A stretch of 64,000 bases of DNA, from positions 15,239,001 to 15,303,000 of the forward strand of contig OZ022502.1 in the NCBI GenBank assembly GCA_963989385.1, given 5' to 3'. The stretch is from Ctena decussata (taxonomy: Eukaryota > Mollusca > Bivalvia > Lucinida > Lucinidae). The number at the start of each line of letters is the position of its first letter. Within the stretch, counting starts at the first letter, position 1. The notes under the pieces were generated by a model. It was not told the origin of the DNA, did no database searches, and worked only from the letters and a program-made list of their open reading frames with translations. The translations under genes were made by a program, and so were the position numbers. Below are positions 63,091 to 64,000 of the stretch, one piece after another.

Positions 63091-63349
63091 CTACACAGAA
63101 AAATTAGGGTAATAATTATGTTATGATTGTGTTTCCTTTTTCTTTCTTGTGACGAATATTCATTTAATATTACTGATTTGCAAAACAATGTAAGCCCCAT
63201 CCCATCCCGCCCCCTCAAAATAAAAAAAAAAAATCTGCTCACACTCTATTTCTCTTTTATTCTTTTTTCAAAACATTAATTGAAGCATCATTACATCACT
63301 GACACTTTACATTTGTGCAAAATATTTGCTTTCCACAAAATGAAAGAAA

Positions 63350-64000
63350 ACAAGAGGGCCATGAGGCCCTGAATCGCTCACCTGAACAATTGGCAAAGTG
63401 GCTTTTTCTTATGTTTTGAAATTGTCAAAATATGAGTCTTGGGTCAAAAGTCAAAGAATGACCATGACCTATTGTACTCATAAATCTTCATGTACTCATT
63501 AAGGCAACCATATATACCGTTTTTTAGGCAAAACTTTCCATGAAATCTTATGTTCTAGCATTTTCCCATATTTGACCATGCCGCAAAAAAAAGTTAAGGA
63601 AAAACCGAGGTCATCATTTGAACAGTCTTGGTAGTACTCTAGTACTCCATGCTACTTACCAAAATTCAAGGCCATTGGTGTATTGGTTCTGGAGAAGAAA
63701 AAATTCTTAAGGTTTATACCATAAATGGGTATGGTGGCCATGTTGGTCATGTGACCTGGACCGTTTGAACAAATTTTCGTTCAATCAACCCCTGGAGGCT
63801 CTATATGAAATGTGATTACCGGTACAATTGGCCCTTTGCCATTTGAGAAAATGTTTGAAAATGTCAAAATATGAGAGATCTGGGTCAAAGGTCAAAGAAT
63901 GACCTTGACCTCTTGTACTCATAATTCTTCATGACCTCATTAAGACGACTGTATATACCAATATTTAGGCCAAAAACTTCCCATGAAATCTTATGTTCTA
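63350..64000 (+). mobile_element. Second element of the AGAGGGCCA family, cut by the window end
   Basis: Starts ACAAGAGGGCCATGAGGCCC then TGAATCGCTCACCTGA, as at 17998, but its internal units differ (ATGAGTCTTGGGTCAAA, GTACTCATAA, ACCATATATACC), at least two copies about 430 bp apart. Continues past position 64000. Confidence 0.65.

Noticed and set aside
60270..60812. Overlapping minus-strand open frames with repeated residues
   Set aside because: They read through the 38-40-bp tandem array and foldback; no gene.
61694..61909. Minus-strand open frame of 13-residue repeats
   Set aside because: A by-product of a 39-bp minisatellite whose unit happens to be a multiple of three.

Overview
This window looks like nuclear DNA from a bivalve mollusc, probably a clam. 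It is AT-rich, has long introns and is crowded with short foldback transposons, Helitron2/Helentron-like tandem-repeat elements, tRNA-derived SINEs and RTE-like LINE debris. The organism call is an inference from repeat style and gene structure; no species can be fixed from the sequence alone.

One protein-coding gene was found. It runs on the minus strand across the whole window and is incomplete at both ends. I assembled 31 exons from 63090 down to 2774, all with GT-AG introns and matching phases, giving 1,739 codons in one open frame. The translation is a dynein heavy chain: N-terminal tail (exons 1-5), linker or DHC_N2 region (exons 5-20), AAA1 (exons 22-26) and the first part of AAA2 (exons 28-31). 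A possible 39-nt micro-exon lies at 1291-1329. AAA3 to AAA6, the microtubule-binding stalk and the C-terminus lie beyond position 1, and the start of the tail lies beyond position 64000.

The heavy chain is unusual. AAA1 keeps its P-loop, but the Walker B segment reads LDEA instead of the near-invariant FDEF, and the MNPGYAGR block is replaced. Serine/glycine-rich segments are inserted in the tail, linker, AAA1 and AAA2. That pattern fits DNHD1 (dynein heavy chain domain 1, linked to sperm flagella) better than the conventional axonemal chains. A divergent DNAH5/DNAH8-type chain is the main alternative.

The introns (over 90% of the window) hold: eleven copies of a ~240-bp foldback element; a ~170-bp palindromic family; a ~110-bp GGGACACCTAAAA family; a ~140-bp family ending in ATAAAACTTGAG; long hairpins; three classes of long element with internal 155-175-bp tandem units and a terminal hairpin (17998-19695, 24205-25298, 28053-30371, 14905-15940, 63350-64000); a frameshifted RTE-like reverse transcriptase (25500-27140) and a 107-bp derivative with a perfect target-site duplication (44547-44653); a full-length SINE with a 12-bp duplication (9717-9988); and three ~0.8-1.05-kb terminal-inverted-repeat transposons (11436-12446, 16315-17158, 41284-42337). 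Several elements are nested, so relative insertion ages can be read directly.
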